Assembly (NCBI GenBank): GCA_024399655.1
Contig: JAKSNP010000005.1
Span: forward strand, 55,250-119,249
Direction: 5' to 3'
From: Paludibacteraceae bacterium
GTDB taxonomy: Bacteria > Bacteroidota > Bacteroidia > Bacteroidales > Paludibacteraceae
DNA length: 64,000 nucleotides
Both the position numbers and the translations under genes were made by a program. The notes under the pieces are model-generated. The model saw nothing but the letters and a program-made list of their open reading frames with translations. It searched no databases and was not told where the DNA came from. Numbering within the stretch: the first letter of the stretch is position 1; each line of letters opens with the position of its first letter. Positions 8,709 through 18,629 of the stretch are shown here, one piece after another.

Positions 8709-10796
8709 ATGGATAAATATGAATTGACGTCGGCATTCAGTCCGACAGGGGATCAACCGGAAGCTATTCGGCAATTGGTGGATGGCGTAAAGCAAGGTGC
8801 TGCGGCTCAAACACTATTGGGTGTGACGGGCAGCGGCAAAACCTTTACGGTGGCCAATGTGATTTCGCAACTGAACAGACCGACGCTGATATTAAGTCAT
8901 AACAAAACGTTGGCAGCGCAATTGTATGCGGAAATGAAGGGCTTTTTCCCGAAAAACGCGGTGGAATATTTCGTCAGTTATTACGATTATTACCAGCCGG
9001 AAGCGTATATCCCGCAGACCGATACCTATATCGAAAAAGATTTGAGTATCAACGAGGAAATCGATCGTTTACGCTTAAGAGCTACAGCTGCTTTGTTGAG
9101 TGGAAGAAAAGATGTGATAGTTGTTTCTTCGGTCAGTTGTCTCTACGGATTGGGAAGTCCACAGGACTTTTCCAGCTCGTGCCTCTCAGTGGTGAATGGG
9201 CAAAAAACGGATATGGATTCCTTATTGCGTGGATTGGTGGAGGCACAATATGTGCGAAATGATTTGGAACTTGCACGAGGTAAATTTCGCGTAAAAGGAG
9301 ATACCGTGGATATCAGCTTGGCGTATGTGGATCAACTGATAAGGATTACTTTCTTCGGTAATGAGGTGGATGATATCTTGTTGATGGATCCAGTTACGAT
9401 GAATACGGTGGAGCATCTGGATCACATTAATATATATCCCGCCACTATTTTCTGTATCTCACCTGACCGAATAGAAAGGGCTATAGGGCAAATCAAGCTG
9501 GATCTTGCCAAGCAATTGCTTTATTTTGAGGAACGGGGAGAAGAACTGTATGCTAAACGGATTGAGGAAAGGGTGAAGTATGATCTGGAGATGATTCAGG
9601 AATTAGGCTATTGCTCGGGAGTTGAAAACTACAGCCGTTATTTTGACGGAAGAGCAGAGGGAACACCTCCGTATTGCCTGATGGACTATTTTCCCAAAGA
9701 TCTTCTGGTTATCGTGGATGAAAGTCATGTAACTGTCCCTCAAATCCGCGGAATGTATGGCGGCGACAAGGCCAGAAAGGATAATCTTGTTAACTATGGA
9801 TTCAGACTTCCCGCTGCACGTGACAATCGTCCGCTTACCTTTGATGAATGGGAACGTAAAGTGGGCCTGGCTGCAGAAACGGAACCGCAAGGAAAAGCCG
9901 AAATCCAATCCGGTTCCGGTAGCGGAAACGTCATATTTCTGAGTGCGACACCTGCGGAATACGAATTGCAGAAATCGGAAGGAATTGTAGTGGATCAGTT
10001 GATTCGACCGACTGGATTGCTCGATCCGGAAATCGAAGTGAGGCCGACGGAGCATCAGGTGGACGATTTGATGGAAGAAATTCAAATGCGTGTGGAAAAG
10101 GAGCAGCGTGTTCTGGTAACCACTTTGACCAAACGGATGGCCGAAGATTTGGACGAATATTTGCGTAAATACGGCATTAGATCCGCCTATATCCATTCTG
10201 ATATAGACACAATAGAGCGTGTACAAATCATGCAGGATTTGCGTGAGGGATTATATGACGTATTGGTCGGCGTCAATTTGTTACGCGAAGGATTGGATTT
10301 GCCGGAGGTCAGTCTGGTGGCCATCTTGGATGCTGATAAAGAAGGCTTTTTGCGTGACCATCGCAGTTTGACTCAAACGGCAGGAAGAGCGGCTCGACAT
10401 GTGGAAGGCAAGGTGATTATGTATGGTGACCGTATCACTCGAAGTATGCAGCTTACTATCGATGAAACCAATCGTCGTCGTGCTAAACAAATGGCTTATA
10501 ACGAGGCACATCATATCACGCCTCATGCTGTAAAGAAAGCCATTGAACAAAGCCCGTTGGCCGCTTTGTATCATAATGCGGAGAAAGAAAAAGAGAAAAT
10601 GCAGGAGGCTATTCGCAAATCATGGAAAACAGCCGAATGGCAAAGAATGGGATTGAAAGATCTGGAAAAAGCATCGGATACGAAACGCAAACAGATGATG
10701 CTCGCCGCCAAAGAACTGGATTTCACTCAGGCAGCTATGCTGCGTGACGAACTTTTGGAAATGGAAGCGAAAATCCAGATTTTGAGGGGCGGATAA
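8709..10796 (+). CDS. uvrB: Excinuclease ABC subunit UvrB
   Basis: DNA damage-verification helicase of nucleotide excision repair; it receives DNA from UvrA and recruits UvrC. The 695-residue protein shows the N-terminal signature FSPTGDQPEAI, Walker A GVTGSGKT (38-45), the beta-hairpin region YYDYYQPEAYIP, VDESHVTVPQ, helicase motifs ending QTAGRAARH, and a C-terminal UVR coiled coil (KQMMLAAKELDFTQAAMLRD) that contacts UvrC. An insertion rich in Gly, Ser and Gln (EIQSGSGSG, near 388-406) precedes FLSATP, where typical UvrB proteins have a short link. It is the last gene of the addAB-uvrB unit and is followed by a terminator. Confidence 0.96.
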   Translation: MDKYELTSAFSPTGDQPEAIRQLVDGVKQGAAAQTLLGVTGSGKTFTVANVISQLNRPTLILSHNKTLAAQLYAEMKGFFPKNAVEYFVSYYDYYQPEAYIPQTDTYIEKDLSINEEIDRLRLRATAALLSGRKDVIVVSSVSCLYGLGSPQDFSSSCLSVVNGQKTDMDSLLRGLVEAQYVRNDLELARGKFRVKGDTVDISLAYVDQLIRITFFGNEVDDILLMDPVTMNTVEHLDHINIYPATIFCISPDRIERAIGQIKLDLAKQLLYFEERGEELYAKRIEERVKYDLEMIQELGYCSGVENYSRYFDGRAEGTPPYCLMDYFPKDLLVIVDESHVTVPQIRGMYGGDKARKDNLVNYGFRLPAARDNRPLTFDEWERKVGLAAETEPQGKAEIQSGSGSGNVIFLSATPAEYELQKSEGIVVDQLIRPTGLLDPEIEVRPTEHQVDDLMEEIQMRVEKEQRVLVTTLTKRMAEDLDEYLRKYGIRSAYIHSDIDTIERVQIMQDLREGLYDVLVGVNLLREGLDLPEVSLVAILDADKEGFLRDHRSLTQTAGRAARHVEGKVIMYGDRITRSMQLTIDETNRRRAKQMAYNEAHHITPHAVKKAIEQSPLAALYHNAEKEKEKMQEAIRKSWKTAEWQRMGLKDLEKASDTKRKQMMLAAKELDFTQAAMLRDELLEMEAKIQILRGG

Positions 10797-10843
10797 AAGC
10801 TCGAAAAAAAAGAAAAGGATAGAATAATTGGTTTTTCTATAAG

Positions 10844-10871
10844 AAAAAGTGCGCTATGGTGCACTTTTTTT
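10844..10871 (+). terminator. Terminator after uvrB
   Basis: Arms AAAAAGTGC and GCACTTTTT with an 8-base loop, continuing into a T run. Its T run overlaps the -33 box of the next promoter by two bases. Confidence 0.85.
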
Positions 10872-10901
10872 TGCGTATATCATATTTTTTTTGTAATTTT
10901 G
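10870..10901 (+). promoter_or_regulatory. Bacteroidota-type promoter for the waaA-hisS operon
   Basis: TTTG at 10870-10873, a 20-bp spacer with a T tract, and TAATTTTG at 10894-10901. The 33 bases from 10870 are identical to those at 41764, upstream of the DUF6089 gene. Confidence 0.85.
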
Positions 10902-10923
10902 CGCGTTAATTTGAAAAAAATCC

Positions 10924-12192
10924 ATGATTCTATATTTTTTATTAGTACGAATAGCGGCTCTCTTCGGGCATAAGAAAGCACGTAAATTGGTAAAAGGACA
11001 AGCTTCCTCTATGGGCGAGTTGCGTGATAAGAGAGAGAGCTTTGGAGCACATCCTATTTGGTTTCATGCTTCATCTGTGGGGGAATTTGAACAGGCACGT
11101 CCGATAATTGAGAAATTGAAGCAACAGCATCCTCGTAAGAAGGTGGTATTAACCTTTTTCTCGCCTTCAGGATATGAGTTACGGAAGAATTATAAGTATG
11201 CAGATCTGGTTTTGTATCTTCCGTTTGCTACTCGTCGTCGTGCCAAGGCGTTTATCCAACTCCTGCAACCCGAGATGGCCATTTTTGTTAAGTATGAGTT
11301 TTGGCCTGCTTATTTGCGTGAACTTCAGCATAACGGTATCAGTACATATCTGATTTCGGCTATTTTCCGTCGCGGACAATTATTCTTCTTGCCTTGGGGA
11401 CGTCCTTATCGTCGTCTTCTTCATTGTTTCACCCGTTTGTATGTGCAAGATGAAGCTTCGTGTCGATTGTTGCAACGCTTTGGCATAGAGTCGGTGAAAG
11501 TGGCGGGTGATACGCGCTTCGATCGGGTGGCTCAAGTGGCTGCTGATGCAAAAGAAATCCCCTTAATCAAACAGTTCGCCCAACAGAACGGTATGCTGGA
11601 GATGGGATTGAATATGCAGACTATCGTTGCCGGTAGTACATGGCCTGAAGATGAACTGCTGTTGGCTCGTTATATGGAAGAACGCCCGAACGTGAAACTG
11701 GTTTTGGTTCCTCATGAAATAAATGAAACTCATTTGCATCTTATTTTCCAACGCTATCAGGGAAATATGGTTCGTTATACGGAGGGCTCGCAGGCCAATA
11801 TCCATAGTTGTCGAGTCTTGTTGTTGGATACATTGGGGATGTTGAGTAGCGTATATCGTTATGCGGATGTCGCATATATAGGTGGCGGATTCGGAGCCGG
11901 TATCCACAATACGTTGGAAGCTGCTGTTTATGGAATTCCTGTGATTTTTGGTCCAAATTATTATAAATTCCGTGAGGCGAAAGGGTTGATAGCCGCAGGT
12001 GGAGCTTGTAGTATTCGCAAATATGCAGAATTGCGTGATGCTCTTGATGCCGCATTGGAGCATCATGTCGAAATGGGTGCTAAATCAAAGATTTATGTAA
12101 CAGAAGAGCAGGGTGCTACAGAAATGATTTATCATGATTTGTTCGAATCTGCACAAGTTGCAGTCACTCCAGAAATAACTAACGAAGAATAA
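10924..12192 (+). CDS. waaA: 3-deoxy-D-manno-octulosonic acid (Kdo) transferase
   Basis: GT30-family glycosyltransferase that adds Kdo from CMP-Kdo to lipid A precursors at the inner face of the inner membrane. The 422-residue protein has a short N-terminal hydrophobic anchor ([15 protein letters not shown]), the acceptor-side motif [16 protein letters not shown] with the catalytic Glu, [10 protein letters not shown], the donor-binding region AGSTWPEDE, and [13 protein letters not shown]. This agrees with normal WaaA length and motif order. It is the first gene of the 10.9-24.4 kb operon, 22 bases after its promoter and 13 bases before hisS. Confidence 0.93.
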   Translation: MILYFLLVRIAALFGHKKARKLVKGQASSMGELRDKRESFGAHPIWFHASSVGEFEQARPIIEKLKQQHPRKKVVLTFFSPSGYELRKNYKYADLVLYLPFATRRRAKAFIQLLQPEMAIFVKYEFWPAYLRELQHNGISTYLISAIFRRGQLFFLPWGRPYRRLLHCFTRLYVQDEASCRLLQRFGIESVKVAGDTRFDRVAQVAADAKEIPLIKQFAQQNGMLEMGLNMQTIVAGSTWPEDELLLARYMEERPNVKLVLVPHEINETHLHLIFQRYQGNMVRYTEGSQANIHSCRVLLLDTLGMLSSVYRYADVAYIGGGFGAGIHNTLEAAVYGIPVIFGPNYYKFREAKGLIAAGGACSIRKYAELRDALDAALEHHVEMGAKSKIYVTEEQGATEMIYHDLFESAQVAVTPEITNEE

Positions 12193-12205
12193 TAAATATA
12201 TCAAT

Positions 12206-13519
12206 ATGGCTCAAAAACCAAACATACCTAAAGGAACCCGTGATTTCGGCCCGATTGAAATGGCCCGCCGAAATTATATTTTTCAAACTATTCGCAGCGT
12301 ATTCCGTTTGTATGGATACGAACAGATTGAGACTCCGTCTATGGAATTGATGTCTACATTGATGGGTAAGTATGGTGAGGAAGGTGATAAATTGCTGTTC
12401 CGTATCCAGAATTCGGGTGATAAGGCTAACGAAGCTCCTGAAAAAGGATTGCGTTACGACCTTACAGTTCCGTTTGCCCGTTATGTCGTGCAACACCGTG
12501 ATGAGTTGCAATTTCCGTTCCGTCGCTATCAAATTCAGCCCGTATGGCGGGCTGATCGTCCTCAAAAGGGTCGTTATCGTGAGTTTTATCAATGCGATGT
12601 GGATGCTATCGGTACCGATTCTCTAACTAATGAGTTGGAACTGATTCAAATTGTGGAAGAAGTGTATCGTCGTTTGGGCGTTCGTGTAAGTCTTCATTTG
12701 AATAACCGAAAAGTGTTGGCCGGAATTGCGGAAGTGATCGGTCAGGCTGATAAATTGGTGGATATAACAGTTGCCATTGATAAACTGGATAAAATCGGCG
12801 CGGAAGGAGTGAATAAAGAACTTCAGGAACGCGGATTGTCGGAGAGCGCTATTGACAAATTGCAGCCTATTCTCAATATGGCTGGTGACAATGATCAGAA
12901 ATTGAATACGATTGCTGAAGTGTTGAGCGCATCCGAAATCGGTTGCAAGGGTGTGGAAGAACTTCGTGAAGTATTCCGCCTTTGTCATGTGTCTGGTGTG
13001 AAACTTGATATCGATTTGGACTTGACGTTGGCTCGCGGGTTGAACTATTATACAGGCGCAATTTTTGAAGTGAAAGCGTTGGATGTGCAAATCGGCAGTA
13101 TTACCGGTGGCGGAAGATATGATAACCTGACGGGTATATTCGGTTTGCCCAATGTGAGCGGAGTGGGTATTTCGTTCGGAGCCGATCGTATCTACGATGT
13201 GTTGAGCGAATTGAGTCTGTATCCTGACGATATGTTGGATAAAACGCAAGTGTTGATGGTAACTTTCGGTTATGATGAATTGGATTATGCTTTAAGTGTT
13301 GCCAAAGAATTGCGTAGCGAAGGTATCAATACGGAGGTATATCCTGAACCGGCAAAAATGAAAAAACAAATGGGATATGCCGACCAAAAGCAAATTCCTT
13401 TTGTGGCTATCATCGGTGGTGACGAAATGGCTCAGCATAAAGTCATGCTTAAAAATATGTTGACGGGTAATCAACAGTTAGTAACAATAGAAGAATTAAA
13501 ATCATCCATACAAAAATGA
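12206..13519 (+). CDS. hisS: Histidyl-tRNA synthetase
   Basis: Class II aminoacyl-tRNA synthetase that charges tRNA-His, 437 residues. It carries [10 protein letters not shown] near the N terminus, motif 2 [19 protein letters not shown], the histidine-specific motifs [14 protein letters not shown] and GGGRYDNL, motif 3 [15 protein letters not shown], and a C-terminal anticodon-binding domain. The stop codon overlaps the start of the following protease gene by four bases (ATGA), an arrangement usually linked to translational coupling and unexpected for such unrelated products. Confidence 0.97.
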   Translation: MAQKPNIPKGTRDFGPIEMARRNYIFQTIRSVFRLYGYEQIETPSMELMSTLMGKYGEEGDKLLFRIQNSGDKANEAPEKGLRYDLTVPFARYVVQHRDELQFPFRRYQIQPVWRADRPQKGRYREFYQCDVDAIGTDSLTNELELIQIVEEVYRRLGVRVSLHLNNRKVLAGIAEVIGQADKLVDITVAIDKLDKIGAEGVNKELQERGLSESAIDKLQPILNMAGDNDQKLNTIAEVLSASEIGCKGVEELREVFRLCHVSGVKLDIDLDLTLARGLNYYTGAIFEVKALDVQIGSITGGGRYDNLTGIFGLPNVSGVGISFGADRIYDVLSELSLYPDDMLDKTQVLMVTFGYDELDYALSVAKELRSEGINTEVYPEPAKMKKQMGYADQKQIPFVAIIGGDEMAQHKVMLKNMLTGNQQLVTIEELKSSIQK

Positions 13520-15204
13520 AAAAATTAGGTTTATTAGTTTCATTGATGTGTGCAGCTCTTGCCATGCAAGCTGCCACTCGTTCCGTATCAGAAGCTGCTG
13601 CTATGGCTTCTCAGTTTATTCATCGCCAGAATCCCGTAGCAATGGCAAAAGTGGCTTCTGTTGAACCTCAGTTGTGTTATACACAATATATGTTAAATGA
13701 GAATGCTCCTGCATTATATGTGTTCAACTTGGGTGACAACGGCTTTGTCATGATAAGCGCTGAAGATGGTATTGAAAATGTGGTGGCATATTCGTTTGAG
13801 AGCTCTTTCCCTACAGCTGACATTCCCTCCAATCTGCAGTTTTGGATGAATCGTTATGCTTCTGAAATTGAGACCCTGCGTTTGCATCCTGCAGATGTAA
13901 CTGTTCGCCAAACGGAAACGTTCTCCCCTATAGGCCCGTTGGTAACATGCACATGGAGCCAAAGTGACCCTTACAACCTGAAATGCCCTTTGGATGCCAA
14001 CGGACAACGTTCTGTTACGGGTTGTGTGGCGACTGCAGCATCGCAGATTATGTATTTTCATAAATATCCTCAAACCGGTGAAGGTGAGTTTTCTTATGAA
14101 TGGACCAATTCCGTAGGAGTTAAAACTACCATTTCTGAAGATTTTAGCTTGGCTACTTTTGATTGGGACAATATGCAGGATAGTTATTATAGTGCTTCAG
14201 CTGCGGCTAAAAATGCTGTGGCAAACCTGATGTATTATGCAGGCGTGGCCGGACAAATGCAATATGGATATGATGCTAGCGGAACTCAATCTGAATATAT
14301 GCTGCAAGGTTTCCATCGTAATTTCCGTTATGATAAATCGTTGCGTGTTATCAGTCTTGAACACTATAACGATACCGGCTTCATCAATCTGATTTACCAT
14401 GAACTCAGTCATAATCGTCCTGTTTATATGGCAGGTAGTACTGTTGAACAGGAAGGCCATGCATTTGTGTGCGATGGTATCGATGTTGACGGCAGACTGC
14501 GTATCAATTGGGGCTGGGGTGGCATGAGTAATGGTTACTTCGCTCTGCGCAATTTGGATCCGGGCGAACAAGGTACCGGAGGTTCTTCATCTGATTTGGC
14601 CTTTACTGAGGATATCGAAATCGGTATCGGTATTCGTCCCGATGAAGGTGGTGATTATGCCCCTTCTGTAAATACTGATAAATTGTATTTGACCAAGACC
14701 ACGGATATTAGCGAGCCTTTCAAAATGACGGTGGGCAGTTATTTAATCAACCATGGTGCATGTGATGTAGATGGCTATATCGCTTTAGTTCTCTATAAAG
14801 ACGGAAAATTGTTGCGTGCATTGGAAACCTTGAAATTCAAACTCGCATTGATGGAAGGTACTGAAAACGATGTGGAATTCGAGCATTGGCTTGATGATGA
14901 TAAATTGGAAGACGGTACCTATCAAGTGACTATTGCTGTTAGTAATGATGGTAAGACTTATTTCCCCTTGCATTGTGGAGATATCGGTATCGGTATGTGT
15001 GATGTAACAATTACTGGTTCACGAGTTCAAATGGATAAAATCAAATCCGCTCCTTCTTATTTGGATTTGACTCCTCAAGCCGTTCCTGCTGCTCTCGGTG
15101 ATTTGCAAGCCGAAACTCAGGCAGAGAAGGTAATGATTGATGGTAAATTGTATATCATGCGTAACGGCAACTGCTATGATGCTCTAGGCCGTCAATTGAA
15201 TTGA
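13516..15204 (+). CDS. Secreted C10-family (streptopain-like) cysteine protease 1
   Basis: Predicted secreted papain-fold protease of peptidase family C10, 562 residues. A signal peptide is seen at 1-20 ([20 protein letters not shown]), then a propeptide region with the inhibitor-like motif [17 protein letters not shown]. The catalytic Cys is C170 in [12 protein letters not shown], the His H315 in [10 protein letters not shown], and N331 in INWGWGG. A C-terminal beta-rich region of about 190 residues follows, closed by a short tail with the pattern [10 protein letters not shown]...ALGR that recurs in the next two genes. ATG 13516 overlaps the hisS stop. The tail and the por genes in the window make export by type IX secretion plausible, but this is inferred. 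Confidence 0.9.
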   Translation: MKKLGLLVSLMCAALAMQAATRSVSEAAAMASQFIHRQNPVAMAKVASVEPQLCYTQYMLNENAPALYVFNLGDNGFVMISAEDGIENVVAYSFESSFPTADIPSNLQFWMNRYASEIETLRLHPADVTVRQTETFSPIGPLVTCTWSQSDPYNLKCPLDANGQRSVTGCVATAASQIMYFHKYPQTGEGEFSYEWTNSVGVKTTISEDFSLATFDWDNMQDSYYSASAAAKNAVANLMYYAGVAGQMQYGYDASGTQSEYMLQGFHRNFRYDKSLRVISLEHYNDTGFINLIYHELSHNRPVYMAGSTVEQEGHAFVCDGIDVDGRLRINWGWGGMSNGYFALRNLDPGEQGTGGSSSDLAFTEDIEIGIGIRPDEGGDYAPSVNTDKLYLTKTTDISEPFKMTVGSYLINHGACDVDGYIALVLYKDGKLLRALETLKFKLALMEGTENDVEFEHWLDDDKLEDGTYQVTIAVSNDGKTYFPLHCGDIGIGMCDVTITGSRVQMDKIKSAPSYLDLTPQAVPAALGDLQAETQAEKVMIDGKLYIMRNGNCYDALGRQLN

Positions 15205-16919
15205 TGATGCGTAAATTCGCTTACATATTAACCATTATAGGTTTTGTCTCTTGGGCAACTGCTTCCGCTCGTACCATTGACGAAGCTGCTGAATTGGCAC
15301 TCGGTTTTTTGCATTCAGAAACCGCTCCTTTGAAAATGCAGCAGGCTACGGTTAGGCCATTATGGCGCTATACTGAAAAGATGCCCGTTTGTCAAGAACC
15401 GGCACTCTACGTGTTCAATATAGGAGACAACGGCTTCGTTATGGTGAGCGCGATTGATGGAGCAGAAGATATTTTAGCATATTCCTATGAAAGCACGTTC
15501 AATCCGGATATACTTCCTGACAATGTGCGTTTTTGGATGCAACGTTATGCTTCACGTATCGAGACTGTCAACTCGAATCCTGAATGTGCGCAATCTGCGA
15601 GAAGTGACGTCTCCTTCACTCCGATTGGCCCGATTGTGTCCTGTAGGTGGGGGCAAGATTATCCTTTTAATATTTTGTGCCCGATTGATGGTTCACATGG
15701 ACATAGCGTAACAGGCTGTGTGGCAACAGCTGCCTCTCAAGTGATGTATCATCATCGGCATCCCCAATTCGGATGTGGTGAGCATTCATATTATAGCAGT
15801 TCTAATCTTACTACCGTGTATCTTTCAGCCGATTTCGAAAATACCGAATATCGTTGGGATTTGATGAAGGACTATTATTACTATAGTGGTGGTACACCCG
15901 ACGCTTCAGATTCGGCTGTCGCTCAAATTATGCTTCATGCCGGCATTTCATGCGATATGTCTTATAGCTATAGCGCCAGCGGTGCGCAGGAGTTCCAAAT
16001 GATGGAAGCATTGTATACTTATTTCCGATATGATAAGTCTATTCGTTTGATTTTGACTGATTACTGTGACTATAATAACGCTCTTCGTTTGATTTCTTAT
16101 GAATTGTCAAACGATCGTCCCGTTTATGTAGTTGGATATACTAAAGAACGGGAAGGTCACGCATTTATATGTGACGGCATAGATGAACGCGGATTGGTAC
16201 ATATCAATTGGGGATGGAGTGGAATGAGTGATGGTTATTTCTATCTCTATAATTTGGATCCTAACAATCAAGGCATTGGAGGATCTTCTTCGGAATTGGC
16301 ATTTACAGAGAAAGTGGAAATCGGTGTAGGTATCCGTCCTGATGAAGGTGGAGAAACCGCTCCTACGATTACTTCAAATAAAATGTTTGTTTCCGATACT
16401 ATATTCGATCTTAATAAGTCTGTCCGCATTCGTACTGGAAGTTATTTGGGTAACTTTGGCGCTTGTCATTTCGATGGCAAACTGGCTCTTGTGCTCTATT
16501 GTAACGGAAGCTTCTCAAAAGTGTTGGAAGCAGAATCGTATATGCTTGATCGTTTTGAAGAAACCAATGATCCTGTCGGTTTTAATCATGTTTTCGCAGG
16601 TGATGATTTGCAGGAGGATTCTTTATATGAGGTTACGATTTCTGCTACTAACGGATATACTTACTATCCCTTACATTTTGAGGGAAAAGGCATCTGCACA
16701 GCCAGATTTACTGTGGTAGACGGCAAGATTAGAATGTCAAAACCGGAAGTGGCAGATATTTCGTTGGATACATCGGCAAGTCCTGTTCCTACAACAGATA
16801 TGCCTTTCATATCGGCAGAGCATAGTAACAATTATGATAAAATAATAGTGGATGGCCAACTCTATATCGGTAGAAATGGTCATTGGTTCAATATGTTGGG
16901 ACAGTCTGTGTCGCAATAG
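15204..16919 (+). CDS. Secreted C10-family cysteine protease 2
   Basis: Second of three tandem paralogues, 571 residues from ATG 15204, whose first base is the last base of the preceding stop (TGATG); ATG 15207 is an equally possible start. A signal peptide (MRKFAYILTIIGFVSWATA) leads into the propeptide motif VFNIGDNGFVMVSAIDG. The catalytic Cys is near 172 ([12 protein letters not shown]), the His near 319 (EGHAFICDGI), and INWGWSG supplies the Asn/Trp. The C-terminal region ends with the shared tail pattern VDGQLYIGRNGHWFNMLG. Sequence divergence from copy 1 is large outside the catalytic motifs, so the duplication is not recent. Confidence 0.9.
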   Translation: MMRKFAYILTIIGFVSWATASARTIDEAAELALGFLHSETAPLKMQQATVRPLWRYTEKMPVCQEPALYVFNIGDNGFVMVSAIDGAEDILAYSYESTFNPDILPDNVRFWMQRYASRIETVNSNPECAQSARSDVSFTPIGPIVSCRWGQDYPFNILCPIDGSHGHSVTGCVATAASQVMYHHRHPQFGCGEHSYYSSSNLTTVYLSADFENTEYRWDLMKDYYYYSGGTPDASDSAVAQIMLHAGISCDMSYSYSASGAQEFQMMEALYTYFRYDKSIRLILTDYCDYNNALRLISYELSNDRPVYVVGYTKEREGHAFICDGIDERGLVHINWGWSGMSDGYFYLYNLDPNNQGIGGSSSELAFTEKVEIGVGIRPDEGGETAPTITSNKMFVSDTIFDLNKSVRIRTGSYLGNFGACHFDGKLALVLYCNGSFSKVLEAESYMLDRFEETNDPVGFNHVFAGDDLQEDSLYEVTISATNGYTYYPLHFEGKGICTARFTVVDGKIRMSKPEVADISLDTSASPVPTTDMPFISAEHSNNYDKIIVDGQLYIGRNGHWFNMLGQSVSQ

Positions 16920-16939
16920 TGAATTAAAAAATGTAATTT

Positions 16940-18625
16940 ATGAAAAAAACTATAGTTTCACTCGTCTTGTTGCTGCTTGCGTCGTCTATAGTGGCCGCTA
17001 CACGCACAATAGATGAGGCCCAGAAAGTGGCTAATCGGTTTTTGCAGACCTCTGCTCCTGCTCGTTTGAAAGCAGTTGCTCCACAATCGCTACAATGTAA
17101 GTTTACACAACTTTTGCCAGAATCGGATATCCCGGCGTTGTTTGTGTTCAATGTAGGTGACAATGGATTTGTGATGGTTAGTGCGGAGGACGAAGTAAAT
17201 GATGTTGTGGCTTATTCTTTCGAGAGTTCTTTCCCAGTAGAAGACCTTCCCGCCAATTTGCAGTATTATTTGCAACTCTATGCCAAACGTTTGGCTGCAT
17301 ATCATGCTCACCCCCAACAGATGAAACGTGTGGAAATGAATGTGTATCAGCCGGTAGAACCGTTATTGACATGTCTATGGGGACAGGATGAACCATATAA
17401 TATTAAATGTCCGCATGATTCATATGGTACGTGTGTTACAGGATGTGTCGCTACTGCTGCGTCGCAGATTATGTATTTCCATAAGTATCCGGAAAAAGGA
17501 GAAGGAACTCACTCGTATGAATATGATGGAATGCGTGTATCTGCCGATTTCGGCGGAACTACTTATCGCTGGAATGCAATGCGTGACGATTATATGGCGG
17601 AAGATTATCCTTCTGCTGCCAAAACAGCTGTGGCAACATTGATGTTTCATGCTGGTGTAGCATGTGATATGCAATACACCAGCTACGGTAGCGGTGCATA
17701 TTCACCGGATATGTTGGAGGGTTTTTATCGTTATTTCCGTTATGATAAATCGTTGCGTATGATTGCCGTAGATTATCAAAGCGATGACAACTGTATGCAA
17801 CTGATTTCTTATGAACTCACCAATTCTCGTCCTATTTATATTGCAGGCGGTACTATTGCTCGTGAAGGGCATGCTTTTGTATGTGACGGCATGGATGAAA
17901 ATGGTAAATTGCATATAAATTGGGGATGGAACGGTAAGGCGAATGGATATTATATGCTTCGTGACCTTTCTCCCGCGGAACAAGGGACTGGCGGCTCTTC
18001 AATGGGGTATGCTTTTACGGAGGAAATCGAACTTGGTATAGGTATTCGCCCTGACTTCGGAGGCGAGTTCGCTCCTACTATTGTGACAGATGAAATGTAT
18101 GTCTCTGACACGCAATTCGGATTGAATGAACCTTTTACAATCTCCACTGGTTATTACCTCCTCAATTATGGAGCATGTGTTTGGGACGGGCAATTGAGTA
18201 TGGTTTTATATAAAGACGGGCAATTATTTAAGGTACTGGAATCTGAATCGAATTTCTTGTATCCTTATGAGAGCACTTATGAAGGCACCTCATTTACGCA
18301 TTCGTTTGCACAAGATGGATTAGCTGATGGAACCTATCAATTAACCTTGGCTGCTACCTGCGGAACGGAGTATTATCCTATTCATGTTGAGGCTCATGGC
18401 GCAATGATTTATGATTTGATTGTTGATGGAAACCAGCTGACGGTTACTCCTTCGATGGAACCGACATACATATATGATATAGTTCCCCAACCTGAGATAC
18501 CTCAAGCATTGGAGCAAATTTCGGATACACCTTCAATTGAAGTTCAAAAACTGATTTATGATGGACATGTATATATAATTCGTGCCGATCAATATTATGA
18601 TGTTTTGGGACATAAAGTGAAATAA
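16940..18625 (+). CDS. Secreted C10-family cysteine protease 3
   Basis: Third tandem C10 paralogue, 561 residues. The signal peptide is MKKTIVSLVLLLLASSIVAA. The propeptide motif VFNVGDNGFVMVSAEDE, catalytic C169 ([12 protein letters not shown]), H311 ([10 protein letters not shown]) and INWGWNG are all intact. The C-terminal region closes with the tail YDGHVYIIRADQYYDVLG. It lies 20 bases after copy 2 and only 4 bases before the DUF1599 gene, so the three proteases sit within a housekeeping operon. Interpain/streptopain-type activity on host or food protein is known for the family; the target here is unknown. Confidence 0.9.
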   Translation: MKKTIVSLVLLLLASSIVAATRTIDEAQKVANRFLQTSAPARLKAVAPQSLQCKFTQLLPESDIPALFVFNVGDNGFVMVSAEDEVNDVVAYSFESSFPVEDLPANLQYYLQLYAKRLAAYHAHPQQMKRVEMNVYQPVEPLLTCLWGQDEPYNIKCPHDSYGTCVTGCVATAASQIMYFHKYPEKGEGTHSYEYDGMRVSADFGGTTYRWNAMRDDYMAEDYPSAAKTAVATLMFHAGVACDMQYTSYGSGAYSPDMLEGFYRYFRYDKSLRMIAVDYQSDDNCMQLISYELTNSRPIYIAGGTIAREGHAFVCDGMDENGKLHINWGWNGKANGYYMLRDLSPAEQGTGGSSMGYAFTEEIELGIGIRPDFGGEFAPTIVTDEMYVSDTQFGLNEPFTISTGYYLLNYGACVWDGQLSMVLYKDGQLFKVLESESNFLYPYESTYEGTSFTHSFAQDGLADGTYQLTLAATCGTEYYPIHVEAHGAMIYDLIVDGNQLTVTPSMEPTYIYDIVPQPEIPQALEQISDTPSIEVQKLIYDGHVYIIRADQYYDVLGHKVK

Positions 18626-18629
18626 ATCT

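Noticed and set aside
10800-10923. Possible riboswitch before waaA
   Set aside because: The only structure is the uvrB terminator; the space between promoter and start codon is too short for an aptamer.
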